Both the position numbers and the translations under genes were made by a program. From the NCBI RefSeq assembly GCF_016598615.1, contig NZ_CP066831.1, forward strand, positions 5,146,001 to 5,210,000: 64,000 nt of DNA, in the 5' to 3' direction. The DNA is from Streptomyces liliifuscus (lineage in GTDB: Bacteria > Actinomycetota > Actinomycetes > Streptomycetales > Streptomycetaceae). Positions within the stretch are counted from its first letter, which is position 1; every line of letters starts with the position of its first letter. Below, one piece after another: positions 34,072 through 46,940 of the stretch. The notes beneath the pieces were generated by a model. That model was not told the origin of the DNA and did no database searches. It saw nothing but the letters and a program-made list of their open reading frames with translations.

Positions 34072-34130
34072 CCAACTCCCGTACCACTAACTCCCGTACC
34101 TTCGGCTCGCGTACGAGGATGGAACCGTGA
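34068..34130 (+). CDS. Possible 20-residue micro-ORF bridging permease and kinase genes
   Basis: The frame begins with an ATG that overlaps the permease TGA (ATGA) and ends with a TGA that overlaps the GTG of the kinase (GTGA). It encodes MTNSRTTNSRTFGSRTRMEP, with a repeated TNSRT. It contains the kinase's ribosome-binding site. Precise overlaps at both ends suggest a translational relay; its own ribosome-binding site is weak (GGGAC). Translation is not proven. Confidence 0.35.
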   Translation: MTNSRTTNSRTFGSRTRMEP

Positions 34131-35563
34131 CCGAGACACGGGACTGGCACCGGAACTGGCACCGGGACTGGCTGCGCAGGGCCCGCGACCGGAGCCGCCG
34201 GGACCGCGCCCGCCGGGACCAGGCCTGGCGCGACCAGTCCTGGCGGGGCTGGTCACCGGATGGCGCCCGCCAACAGCCCGTCACCCGCACGATCCACCGC
34301 CTCAGTCACCGGGTGCGCGCCTTCGACCGACGCCACCCGCTGGTGTGGGACGTCCTGGTCGCGGGCTTCTTCCTGGCCGCCGCCGTCAACGACATGCAGG
34401 GAGGCTGGCGGAACATCACCGAGAACCCGGACGCGCCGACCTGGCTTCTCACCACCCTGACCCTGGGCTTCACAGTCCCGCTCCTGTGGCGCCGCACCCA
34501 CCCCGTCACGGTCCTCCTGGCGATGCTCCCACTCGCCGCCGTCAACGCCTGGACCGGCACGGACCTCCAGGCGAGCCTGACCCTGCTCGTCGTCACGTTC
34601 AACATCGCGCTGCACACCGGTCTGCGCGCCCTGCTCTGGTCGTACGCCCTCACCCTTGGACCGATCGTCGTGGACGCCCTCCGCTACCCCGAGGAGCAGG
34701 GCGCCGACCAGTCCATCGTGCCGCAGGCGACCCGCCTCGCCATGGTGGCGATCGTCGGCGTCTCCTACCGCACCCGCCAGGAGTACCTCGCCTCCCTCGT
34801 CGAACGCGCCCGCCAGCTGGAGGTGGAACGCGACCAGCAGGCCCGTCTCGCCACCGCCGCCGAACGCACCCGCATAGCCCGCGAGATGCACGACATCATC
34901 GGCCACAACCTCTCGGTCATCACCAGCCTCGCGGACGGCGGTTCGTACGCGGCCGCCAAGAACCCCGAACGCGCCGCCCAGGCCCTCACCGCCATCGGTA
35001 CGACCAGCCGCCAGGCCCTCGGCGAACTCCGCCGCCTCCTGGACGTACTGCGCACGGACCCCTCAGGAACAGAGAGGCCAGGAGCCGAACCCCTCGGACC
35101 TGCCCCGGGACTGTCCCCGAGACTTTCCGTGGGACACGAACCTCCGGGCGTGGAGATGGCCCCCCAGCCGTCCCTCACCGACCTCGACCACCTCATCGAC
35201 GGCGTACGCTCCGCCGGCCTCCCCGTCCGCACCACCATCCAGGGCCGAACCACCGCCCTCCCCCCGGGCCGCCAACTCACCGTCTACCGGGTCATCCAGG
35301 AAGCCCTGACGAACACCCTCAAGCACGGCGGCCCCGACGCCACATCGACGGTCACTGTGTCGTACGGGGACGGCGGCGCCGTGACCGCCACGGTGACCGA
35401 CACCGGCCGCGGAGGCACAGGCCGGACCCCCGGGGCCGGAGGCCGCGGCCTCACCGGAATGCGCGAGCGAACCGCCCTGTACGGCGGCACACTTGAGTCC
35501 GGCCCGCTCCCGGAACACGGCTGGCGCGTCCACCTTCACCTACCGGAGGAAACCCCGCAGTGA
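34127..35563 (+). CDS. Sensor histidine kinase, NarL-partner (HisKA_3) type
   Basis: A 478-residue kinase. The first 45 residues are unusually rich in Trp and Arg (DWHRNWHRDWLRRARDRS). Four to six membrane segments span about 72-215, followed by a coiled linker. The phospho-acceptor is His255 (REMHDIIGHNLSVI). The HATPase domain has QEALTNTLKHGG and GRGLTGMRERTALYGG. A Pro/Gly-rich insert separates the two. The GTG has AGGA 8 bases before it. The stop overlaps the regulator start (GTGA). Confidence 0.93.
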   Translation: MTETRDWHRNWHRDWLRRARDRSRRDRARRDQAWRDQSWRGWSPDGARQQPVTRTIHRLSHRVRAFDRRHPLVWDVLVAGFFLAAAVNDMQGGWRNITENPDAPTWLLTTLTLGFTVPLLWRRTHPVTVLLAMLPLAAVNAWTGTDLQASLTLLVVTFNIALHTGLRALLWSYALTLGPIVVDALRYPEEQGADQSIVPQATRLAMVAIVGVSYRTRQEYLASLVERARQLEVERDQQARLATAAERTRIAREMHDIIGHNLSVITSLADGGSYAAAKNPERAAQALTAIGTTSRQALGELRRLLDVLRTDPSGTERPGAEPLGPAPGLSPRLSVGHEPPGVEMAPQPSLTDLDHLIDGVRSAGLPVRTTIQGRTTALPPGRQLTVYRVIQEALTNTLKHGGPDATSTVTVSYGDGGAVTATVTDTGRGGTGRTPGAGGRGLTGMRERTALYGGTLESGPLPEHGWRVHLHLPEETPQ

Positions 35564-36228
35564 CCACCGTGCTCATCGTCGACGACCAGCCGCTGCAGCG
35601 CTTCGGCTTCCGCATGCTCCTGGAGAGCCAGGACGACATGGCGGTCGTGGGCGAGGCGTCGAACGGCAGCGAGGCGATCCGCATGACGGCCGAACTCCAC
35701 CCGGACGTCGCCCTGATGGACATCCGCATGCCCGGCCTCGACGGCATCGAGGCGACCCGCCGCATCGTCTCCTCCGGCGACCGCACCCGCGTCCTCATCC
35801 TCACCACGTTCGACCTGGACGAGTACGCGTACGCCGGTCTGCGGGCGGGCGCCTCCGGCTTCCTCATCAAGGACGCCCAGCCCGAGGAACTCCTCGCTGG
35901 CATCCGCGCGGTGGCCACGGGCGACGCGGTCGTCGCCCCGAGTCTCACCCGCCGCCTTCTCGACGCCTACGCCGAGCACCTCCCCGCACCGGGCCCGGAA
36001 ACGACCCCCGGCCATGACCCACGCCTCACCGCCCTGACGGACCGTGAACGCGAGATCCTGGCGGTCATCGGAAAGGGCTGGACGAACTCGGAGATCTCCA
36101 CCCGCCTCCACCTCGCCGAGTCGACGGTGAAAACCCACGTGAGCCGCATCCTCGCGAAGACCGGTTCCCGGGACCGCATCCAGGCGGTGATCCTGGCGTA
36201 CGACACGAGGCTGGTCGAGCCATCCTGA
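35560..36228 (+). CDS. NarL/FixJ-family response regulator
   Basis: A 222-residue regulator. The receiver has Asp8-Asp9, the phospho-acceptor Asp54 (ALMDIRMPG) and a C-terminal Lys (FLIKDAQPEE). The LuxR-type helix-turn-helix is LTDREREILAVIGKGWTNSE followed by STVKTHVSRILAKTG. It is encoded with its kinase and presumably controls the ABC exporter upstream. Confidence 0.94.
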   Translation: MTTVLIVDDQPLQRFGFRMLLESQDDMAVVGEASNGSEAIRMTAELHPDVALMDIRMPGLDGIEATRRIVSSGDRTRVLILTTFDLDEYAYAGLRAGASGFLIKDAQPEELLAGIRAVATGDAVVAPSLTRRLLDAYAEHLPAPGPETTPGHDPRLTALTDREREILAVIGKGWTNSEISTRLHLAESTVKTHVSRILAKTGSRDRIQAVILAYDTRLVEPS

Positions 36229-36248
36229 AAAGGGCCCTGAAAACACAA

Positions 36249-36280
36249 AAAAGCCCCCGCACCGAAGTGCGGGGGCTTTT
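36249..36280. terminator. Bidirectional intrinsic terminator (response regulator / rRNA operon)
   Basis: A perfect 14-base stem (36249-36262 with 36267-36280) closed by CGAA is flanked by A-runs on the left and T-runs on the right. It serves the plus-strand regulator operon and the minus-strand rRNA operon, whose 5S gene ends about 16 bases away. Confidence 0.92.
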
Positions 36281-36296
36281 CTCATTCAAATTTTGT

Positions 36297-36413
36297 TCGG
36301 CGGTGTCCTACTCTCCCACAGGGTCCCCCCTGCAGTACCATCGGCGCTGTAAGGCTTAGCTTCCGGGTTCGGAATGTAACCGGGCGTTTCCCTCACGCTA
36401 TGACCACCGAAAC
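36297..36413 (-). rRNA. rrf: 5S ribosomal RNA
   Basis: The minus strand reads GTTTCGGTGGTCATAGCG at the 5' side and ends near GGACACCGCC, about 117 bases, with the usual CCGAACCCGGAAGCTAAG core. It is last in the 16S-23S-5S operon. Confidence 0.95.
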
Positions 36414-36492
36414 ACTATGAAATTCTGAACCGGTGCCTCAACCCCCCTGTGGCCCAGGAGGGGAGACGTGTCGTTCGTTATTTCAGAACTGA

Positions 36493-36509
36493 CACAGTGG
36501 ACGCGAGCA
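36493..36509 (-). other. 23S processing stem, 3' arm
   Basis: This 17-base segment is perfectly complementary to 39637-39653 in the 16S-23S spacer. Pairing would enclose the whole 23S sequence, the known arrangement of the RNase III processing stem. Confidence 0.8.
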
Positions 36510-36510
36510 A

Positions 36511-39630
<3,120 letters not shown>

Positions 39631-39636
39631 CACAGA

Positions 39637-39653
39637 TGCTCGCGTCCACTGTG
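39637..39653 (-). other. 23S processing stem, 5' arm
   Basis: Perfect 17-base complement of 36493-36509. It follows a GTTTGAGAACTG antiterminator-like block in the spacer. The 16S-23S spacer (39631-39947) carries no tRNA gene. Confidence 0.8.
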
Positions 39654-39843
39654 CAGTTCTCAAACAACGACCAACCACCCGTCACACACCGCTTACGCGA
39701 TGCTGTACCGGGGCCGGCACTGAAGATCCAGACACAAGGTCCGTACCCTCAGACACCCAACAGCGTGCCCGGCACTCCTGATCTCTTCCCTCAACGTTCC
39801 ACACCCCCGAAAGGGCAGTACTGGAAGGAGAAGACCATCACGA

Positions 39844-39860
39844 GTGCCGAATAATCAACG
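39844..39860 (-). other. 16S processing stem, 3' arm
   Basis: On the minus strand CGTTGATTATTCGGCAC can pair with the leader segment at 41650-41665 (GTGCC and AATCAACG match). This would loop out 16S rRNA for RNase III cleavage. Confidence 0.65.
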
Positions 39861-39943
39861 TTCCACCCTTGAGCAACCAGCATCGGACGTACGCCGATGT
39901 ACTGGCCTCTGACCTCGTCCCGAAGGACTCGGTAAGAAGTGCT

Positions 39944-41476
<1,533 letters not shown>

Positions 41477-42181
41477 TGTATTCCCGTAATCGGGAGAACA
41501 CACACGAGAGCGGAACAACCAGCCGGAATAAGACCGGTCGTTCACTGCGTCCTCGCTGTGCGCCTGCCGGAACAATGCCCGGCAGGACTTTTTCAAAGGA
41601 ACCTCATCTTCGGCCATGACGACCGGAGACGGGGTATCAACATATCTGGCGTTGATTTTTGGCACGCTGTTGAGTTCTCAAGGAACGGACGCTTCCTTCG
41701 TACTCACCCTTTCGGGCTTTCCTCCGGGCGCTTCCCTTCGGTCTTGCGTTTCCGACTCTATCAGACCGTTTTCCGATCTGATTTCCTCGGTGCTTTCTGG
41801 CCTTTCGGCCTTCCGGCGGTGTTGACTGTATCAGATCCTTTCGGGCCTGACTCCCTGTCAACCGGGTTTGTCTTTGCGGCTGTTGGGCCGTTCCGACGTC
41901 CCAAACGTTAGCGGATCCTCTCGGCAGTTCCTAATCGGGCTGCCGACCCCAAATCGAATTGAATTCGGGCACGCCGAATTCGCCCCGTTGGGGAGATCGT
42001 GCTGATGGTTTGGTGTGCCGCTTCTGCGGCGGAGGTGCTCCCGCAGAACCGTTACGGCCCCGTGGCAACTCGAAGAACCTTACGGATCGGCGAGGGGAGT
42101 GTCAAGTCTCCCCCGGGCGGCCATCCGGCAAACCAGCGGCGGGCAGGAAGTCCGAGCCGGGGCCGAGCCCCAACTCGGGCC
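41477..42181 (-). promoter_or_regulatory. rRNA operon leader and promoter region
   Basis: A 705-base stretch with no protein gene. On the minus strand CCTTGAGAACTCAACAGCGT at about 41664-41683 is the conserved antitermination/processing leader of actinobacterial rRNA operons, and 41650-41665 is the 5' arm of the 16S stem. Upstream are two related blocks, TCTGATAGAGTC (near 41752-41763) and TCTGATACAGTC (near 41822-41833), which look like tandem extended -10 elements, and a TTGACA at 41856-41861. Exact promoter assignment is tentative. Nothing definite is seen from 41900 to 42181. Confidence 0.7.
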
Positions 42182-42730
42182 TCAGTCAAGGTCGGTGAGC
42201 CGGCCACCGGCGTCCGGCTGCGCGTGCTCCACGCGGCGCAGCAGCCGGGTCAGCACCTCGCCCAGGACGCCGCGCTCATCCGGGGAGAGGTCCTGGAGCA
42301 GGTCCTCCTCGAAGACGGAGGCGAGGCGCATGGCCGCCAGCCACTTCGAGCGCCCCTCTTCGGTGAGCTCGACGATGACGCGTACGCGGTTGGACTCGTC
42401 GCGTTCCCGGGTGACCAGGCCCTCCGCGACCATGCGGTCGATGCGGTGGGTCATGGCGGCCGGGGTGAGGCCGAGGCGCTTGGCGAGGTCGCTCGGGCCC
42501 ATTCGGTAGGGGGCGCCGGAGAGGACGAGGGCCTTGAGGACCTCCCACTCGGCGTTGCTCATGCCGAGGGTGGCGGTCTGGCGGCCGTAGGCGACGTTCA
42601 TGCGGCGGTTCAGGCGGCCCAGCGCCGAGACGATCTTCTCGACCTGGGGGTCGAGGTCCTGGAATTCGCGCTGGTAGGCGGCGATCTGTTCTTCGATCGT
42701 CGGCTCGCTGACGCGGGGGGTGTCACCCAT
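42182..42730 (-). CDS. MarR-family transcriptional regulator
   Basis: A 182-residue winged-helix regulator: AEWEVLKALVLSGAPYRMGPSDLAKRLGLTPAAMTHRIDRM is the DNA-binding part, followed by the wing RERDESNRVRVIVELTEEG. An N-terminal extension of about 30 residues precedes it. It is divergent from the MFS gene and probably represses both from the shared 130-base spacer. Confidence 0.9.
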   Translation of the reverse strand: MGDTPRVSEPTIEEQIAAYQREFQDLDPQVEKIVSALGRLNRRMNVAYGRQTATLGMSNAEWEVLKALVLSGAPYRMGPSDLAKRLGLTPAAMTHRIDRMVAEGLVTRERDESNRVRVIVELTEEGRSKWLAAMRLASVFEEDLLQDLSPDERGVLGEVLTRLLRRVEHAQPDAGGRLTDLD

Positions 42731-42784
42731 GGCCGCAGTATGGCACGCGCTCGCTTGGCGTTGAAGTCCTTCGGGATGTACTGT

Positions 42785-42795
42785 TTAGATCCTAA
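42785..42795. promoter_or_regulatory. Candidate MarR operator between divergent genes
   Basis: TTAG-ATC-CTAA is an inverted repeat in the A+T-richer centre of the marR/MFS spacer, with a second palindrome CTTCGAAG at 42802-42809. MarR sites are typically 13-20 base palindromes overlapping the promoter. This is a candidate only. Confidence 0.4.
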
Positions 42796-42860
42796 CTTTA
42801 GCTTCGAAGTCTTCACCTCTAACTCCTGAGGCAGACGTAAGACTTCTCCTACCAAGGCAG

Positions 42861-44150
42861 GTGAAAGTGACCAGGGCGATGGGCGCTGAGATGCGCCGGA
42901 TCCATGTGGGCAACGCACTCAGCGCGTTCGGGCTCGGCTTTACCGTCCCGTATCTGTACGTCTATGTGGCGCAGGTACGGGATCTTGGTGCGATGACGGC
43001 GGGGCTCGTGCTCGCCGTCTTCGCCGTGGCCGCGCTCGTGGTGCTGCCGTTCGCCGGGCGGGCCATCGTCCGCCGGGGCCCGCTGCCGGTGCTGCTCGCC
43101 GCCCTGGTCACCGCCGCCGTCGGAGCGCTGAGCCTCGGGCTCGCGAGCAGTTCGACGACCGTGCTGCTGTCCGCGGCGGCGCTCGGTGCCGGTCAGGCAG
43201 TGATGCAGCCGGCGCTCGCGACGATGATCGTGGACTTCTCGTCGGCCGAGACGCGGTCGCGGGCCTTCGCCACTCAGTTCTTCCTGCAGAACCTCGGGCT
43301 CGGGGTCGGCGGGCTCATCGGCGGTCATCTCGTCGACGCCTCACGGGCGAGCTCGTTCACACTCCTGTTCTCGATCGAGGCGGCGATGTTCCTGCTGCTC
43401 GCCGTGGTCATGGTGACCGTACGGATGCCGCGTACGGCCAAGGTCGAGGGTGCTCCGGGTGAGGCCAGGGGCAGCTGGAAGCAGTTGCTCGGCAATCGGG
43501 CCATGGTGCAGCTGTGTGTGGTCGGCTTCGTGCTGTTCTTCGCCTGCTACGGGCAGTTCGAGTCGGGGCTGAGTGCGTACGGCGTCGAGGCTGCGGGGAT
43601 CTCCACGTCCGCGCTCGGGACCGCGCTTGCCGCGAACACGGCGATGATCGTGGTCGCCCAGTTCGCCGTGCTGCGGTTCGTCGAGCGGCGGAAGCGGTCC
43701 CGGGTGATCGCCGCTGTCGGGCTGATCTGGGCCTTCGCCTGGGTCGTCGCCGGTTACGCGGGGCTCGGGCACGCCAGCCAGACCATGGCGACGGCAGCGT
43801 TCGTGTCGACGTACGCGCTGTTCGGGCTCGGGGAGGCGATGCTGTCGCCGACCGTGGCGCCGCTGGTCGCGGATCTGGCGCCGAGCGGGATGGCGGGGCA
43901 GTACAACTCCGCCTTCGCCCTGGTGAAGCAGCTGGCGCTCGCGGTCGGTCCCGCGGTGGGCGGGCCCATGGGGGCCTCGCTGCATGCTCCGTACGTCGTG
44001 ACGTTCCTGCTGTTCTCGCTGGGGATCACGTTCCTGGCGGTGCGGCTGGGGAAGCAGCTCACTCCCCTGCAGAATCAGCCGTCGCTGGCCAAGAGCCGGG
44101 TCGTGGCGCGGGGCGGGGCTTCGGCCGAGGCTGTGCAGACCGCGGCCTGA
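42861..44150 (+). CDS. Major facilitator superfamily exporter
   Basis: A transporter of about 429 residues with 12 predicted membrane segments. N-terminal HVGNALSAFGLGFTVPYLYVY and the loop 2-3 type GRAIVRRGPLP are of the drug-exporter kind. A central cytoplasmic loop carries RMPRTAKVEG. Starts at 42861 (GTG) or 42867 (GTG, with AGG 5 bases before it) are both possible. The adjacent divergent MarR suggests induction by the exported compound. Convergent with the methyltransferase gene. Confidence 0.9.
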   Translation: MKVTRAMGAEMRRIHVGNALSAFGLGFTVPYLYVYVAQVRDLGAMTAGLVLAVFAVAALVVLPFAGRAIVRRGPLPVLLAALVTAAVGALSLGLASSSTTVLLSAAALGAGQAVMQPALATMIVDFSSAETRSRAFATQFFLQNLGLGVGGLIGGHLVDASRASSFTLLFSIEAAMFLLLAVVMVTVRMPRTAKVEGAPGEARGSWKQLLGNRAMVQLCVVGFVLFFACYGQFESGLSAYGVEAAGISTSALGTALAANTAMIVVAQFAVLRFVERRKRSRVIAAVGLIWAFAWVVAGYAGLGHASQTMATAAFVSTYALFGLGEAMLSPTVAPLVADLAPSGMAGQYNSAFALVKQLALAVGPAVGGPMGASLHAPYVVTFLLFSLGITFLAVRLGKQLTPLQNQPSLAKSRVVARGGASAEAVQTAA

Positions 44151-44174
44151 CGGGCGTACGAAGCCGAGAAACAG

Positions 44175-44212
44175 AGGACGGCCGTCACCACTGATGTGGT
44201 GGCGGCCGTCCT
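44175..44212. terminator. Bidirectional hairpin between MFS and methyltransferase genes
   Basis: A 17-base stem (44175-44191 with 44196-44212, one G-T wobble) closed by TGAT lies between two convergent stop codons. No long T-run follows, as is usual in Streptomyces. Confidence 0.8.
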
Positions 44213-44231
44213 GCTGTTTGCGTGGCGGTGC

Positions 44232-45062
44232 TCAGTGGATGGCTGTCACCAGGGTGGACGTGAACGGGAGCGTTGCCGTGCCGTCGGGGTTCGCCTGGTC
44301 GGTGAGGGTCGCGGCCACCGCTTCGGCGGCCTGTGTGAGGGCTTCCGGGCCGCCCGCGTCCTCGATGGCCTGGCCCCAGGGGACGGCGGAGAGGTGGCCG
44401 CGGGCGAAGGCGGCGAGCCGGGGCAGGGTGATGCCGAAGGTGACGTCATGACTGACCACGTCGTGGAAGCCCGCGGCGGTCAGTGCGGCCGTGAGGCGTT
44501 CGGCGGGGCAGGAGAAGGCCATCGCGAAGTGCGCCTCGGCCTCCGGGCCGCCGTACTCGGTGATGGCGCGGTGGTGGGCCACGAAGTACGGGGAGCGGTC
44601 CCAGGAAGCCCAGGCGGTGGCGGCGTACCGGCCGCCGACGCGCAGGACTCTGGAAGCCTCGACGAGGGCCGCGCCGAGGTCGGGGAAGAACTGGACGCCC
44701 TGCTGACAGAGGACGGCGTCGAACGTGTCGTCCGGGTGGGGGAGGTGGTCGGCGGGGGCCACTTCGAACTCGATGTCCGGGTACATGCGGGGTGCCTTGG
44801 CGGCGGCGACCTTGAGCATGGCCTCGTTGAAGTCGGCGGCCGCGACATGGCCCGTGGGGCCGACCCGGGCGGCTGCCGCGCGGGCCACGAAGCCGGTGCC
44901 GGAGGCCACGTCGAGGACCTGGTGGCCCGGACACAGGTCCACGGCGTCGAGCAGCGCCTCGACGAACGGCGCCATGATCGGTGCGCTGTACTCCTCGTAG
45001 CGCTCGGGAGCGCTGCCTTTGAGCTGAAAGCCCGTTTCGTCTGCCTGGGGTGAGCTAGCCAT
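44232..45062 (-). CDS. SAM-dependent methyltransferase
   Basis: A class I methyltransferase of about 276 residues (UbiE/methyltransferase 11 type). Motif I is VLDVASGTGFVAR, motif II AADFNEAML, and DAVLCQQGVQFFPD follows. The start at 45062 (MASSPQADETGF) is chosen for the domain boundary; no good ribosome-binding site is seen, and the sequence TAGCTCACCC occurs twice around this ATG. A start at 45131 would add 23 residues. The substrate is unknown. Confidence 0.82.
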   Translation of the reverse strand: MASSPQADETGFQLKGSAPERYEEYSAPIMAPFVEALLDAVDLCPGHQVLDVASGTGFVARAAAARVGPTGHVAAADFNEAMLKVAAAKAPRMYPDIEFEVAPADHLPHPDDTFDAVLCQQGVQFFPDLGAALVEASRVLRVGGRYAATAWASWDRSPYFVAHHRAITEYGGPEAEAHFAMAFSCPAERLTAALTAAGFHDVVSHDVTFGITLPRLAAFARGHLSAVPWGQAIEDAGGPEALTQAAEAVAATLTDQANPDGTATLPFTSTLVTAIH

Positions 45063-45164
45063 GGGTGAGCTACTAGCACCGCTGGGCGGGTCCGACCAGA
45101 TGGCGCGCGGCTCCTGGGTCGGATGGTGCACGGCTCAGGCGTCAGGTGGTGCGCTGCTTCGGGG

Positions 45165-46817
45165 TCAGGTCGTGCGCGGGAGTGCGAACTCGCACCACAC
45201 CGCCTTGCCGCCGCCCGGGGTGCGGCGGGAGCCCCAGTTCGAGGCGATGGTGGCGACGATCGCGATCCCCCGGCCGGACTCGTCGGCCGGCTCCGCGCGG
45301 CGGCGGCGCGGGAGGTGGTCGTCGCCGTCGGTGACCTCGACGATGAGGCGCCGGTCCGTGCGGCGGAGTCTGAGGCGCATCGGCGGGGTGCCGTGCTGGA
45401 GGGAGTTGGCGACGAGCTCGCTCGCGGCCAGTACGCCGAGATCGTGCAGGTCGGTCGGGAAGCGCCAGCTGGTGAGGACGCCGGAGGCGAAGGCACGCGC
45501 GCGCGGGGCCGCTTCGACCCCGCCCAGCAGTTCCAGGGCGGCGTTGCGGAAGAGCTCGCTGTCCGGTCCCGTACGGGCGGGGTGCTGAAGGACCAGGACG
45601 GCCACGTCGTCGTCGTGGTCGGCCGTCACGCCCGCCGAGCGGACCAGGCGGTCGCAGACCACCTGGGGGGTGCCCGTGGCGCCGGCGAGGGCGCGCTCCA
45701 GGGACGCGATGCCCTCGTCCAGGTCGGCGTCGCGGCGCTCGACCAGGCCATCGGTGTAGAGCACGGCGGTGGAGCCGGGGCCGAGGGGGATCGAGCCGGA
45801 GGCGTGCATCCAGCCGCCCGTGCCGAGCGGGGGGCCGGTGGGTTCGTCGGCGCGCAGGACCGTGCCGCTCTCGTCGCGGACGAGGATCGGGAGGTGGCCG
45901 GCCGAGGCGTACACCAGCCGGCCCTCGTTCGGGTCGTGGACCGCGTACGCGCAGGTGGCGATCTGGTTGGCGTCGATCTCCATGGCGAGGCCGTCCAGGA
46001 GCTGGAGGACCTCGTGCGGGGGCAGGTCGAGGCGGGCGTACGCCCGGACGGCCGTGCGGAGCTGGCCCATGACGGCTGCCGCGCGGACGCCGCGGCCCAT
46101 GACGTCGCCGATGACGAGGGCGGTGCGGCCGCCGCCGAGGGTGATCACGTCGTACCAGTCGCCGCCGACCGCGGCCTCCGTGCCACCGGGGTGGTAGGTG
46201 GCGGCGACGCGCAGGTCGTCGGGCTCTTCGAGCTCCTGGGGCAGCAGGGAGCGCTGGAGGGTGACGGCGGTCTCGCGCTGCCGGCGCTCGCTGGCGCGCA
46301 GCCGCTCGGCGGCCTCGGCGTGGTCGGTGACGTCGGCGGCGAAGATCAGTACGCCACCCCCTTCGGGGGTGGCAGCTGCGTCGACGGGGACCGGGGTGCA
46401 CGTGAACGTGTACGAGCGGCCGCCGGGGGCCTTGCGGGACTTGACCGTGCGGGGCTTGGAGCTGCGCAGGACCTGGTCGAGGAGCGGCAGCAGGCCGATC
46501 TCGGCCAGCTCGGGCAGCGCGACGCGCGCGGGCTCGCCGGCCGGGCGGACGCCGAAGGCCGCCACATAGGCGTCGTTCACATACGCGAGGCGGTGGTCCG
46601 GGCCCTGCACCAGGGCGACGAGGGCCGGGATGCGGTCGAGGACCTCGCGGACCGGCAGCTCGTCGACGGCGGGCAGGAGCGCGGCGTCGGACAGCCGCTC
46701 GGCGCGTGCCGCGGGCACGGAGCCCTCCGAAGGGAGCGCCGTCGGCGAATCCTCGGTCCGCGCTGCCGCGCGGCGCTGCGTTCCGGGGAGCCGGGCGCTC
46801 CAGCGCGTGAAGTTCAC
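45165..46817 (-). CDS. PAS-PP2C (SpoIIE)-HATPase signalling protein
   Basis: A 550-residue protein of three domains. PAS at about 55-165 (DRIPALVALVQGPDHRLAYVNDAY). A PPM/SpoIIE phosphatase at about 185-400, with the metal residues in GGDWYDV and VIGDVMGRG, and a late DHDDDVAVLVL. A C-terminal RsbW-like HATPase at about 420-550 (LAASELVANSLQHG, GRGIAIVATIASNWG). This combination is common in streptomycetes and acts in anti-sigma/anti-anti-sigma partner-switching. The GTG start at 46817 has GAGG rather far upstream. It follows the NDH-2 gene on the same strand. Confidence 0.88.
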   Translation of the reverse strand: MNFTRWSARLPGTQRRAAARTEDSPTALPSEGSVPAARAERLSDAALLPAVDELPVREVLDRIPALVALVQGPDHRLAYVNDAYVAAFGVRPAGEPARVALPELAEIGLLPLLDQVLRSSKPRTVKSRKAPGGRSYTFTCTPVPVDAAATPEGGGVLIFAADVTDHAEAAERLRASERRQRETAVTLQRSLLPQELEEPDDLRVAATYHPGGTEAAVGGDWYDVITLGGGRTALVIGDVMGRGVRAAAVMGQLRTAVRAYARLDLPPHEVLQLLDGLAMEIDANQIATCAYAVHDPNEGRLVYASAGHLPILVRDESGTVLRADEPTGPPLGTGGWMHASGSIPLGPGSTAVLYTDGLVERRDADLDEGIASLERALAGATGTPQVVCDRLVRSAGVTADHDDDVAVLVLQHPARTGPDSELFRNAALELLGGVEAAPRARAFASGVLTSWRFPTDLHDLGVLAASELVANSLQHGTPPMRLRLRRTDRRLIVEVTDGDDHLPRRRRAEPADESGRGIAIVATIASNWGSRRTPGGGKAVWCEFALPRTT

Positions 46818-46940
46818 AGTGGGACAGGCCTCGTGGGTTTGAAGGGCGAGCGGTCGGCCCGCCCATGGTGTGGACCAGTGTGTCCGACCGGACCGACATC
46901 CGTCAGACGCGGGCGCGGCCGGTGGAGTTCCTGGGTCCGG

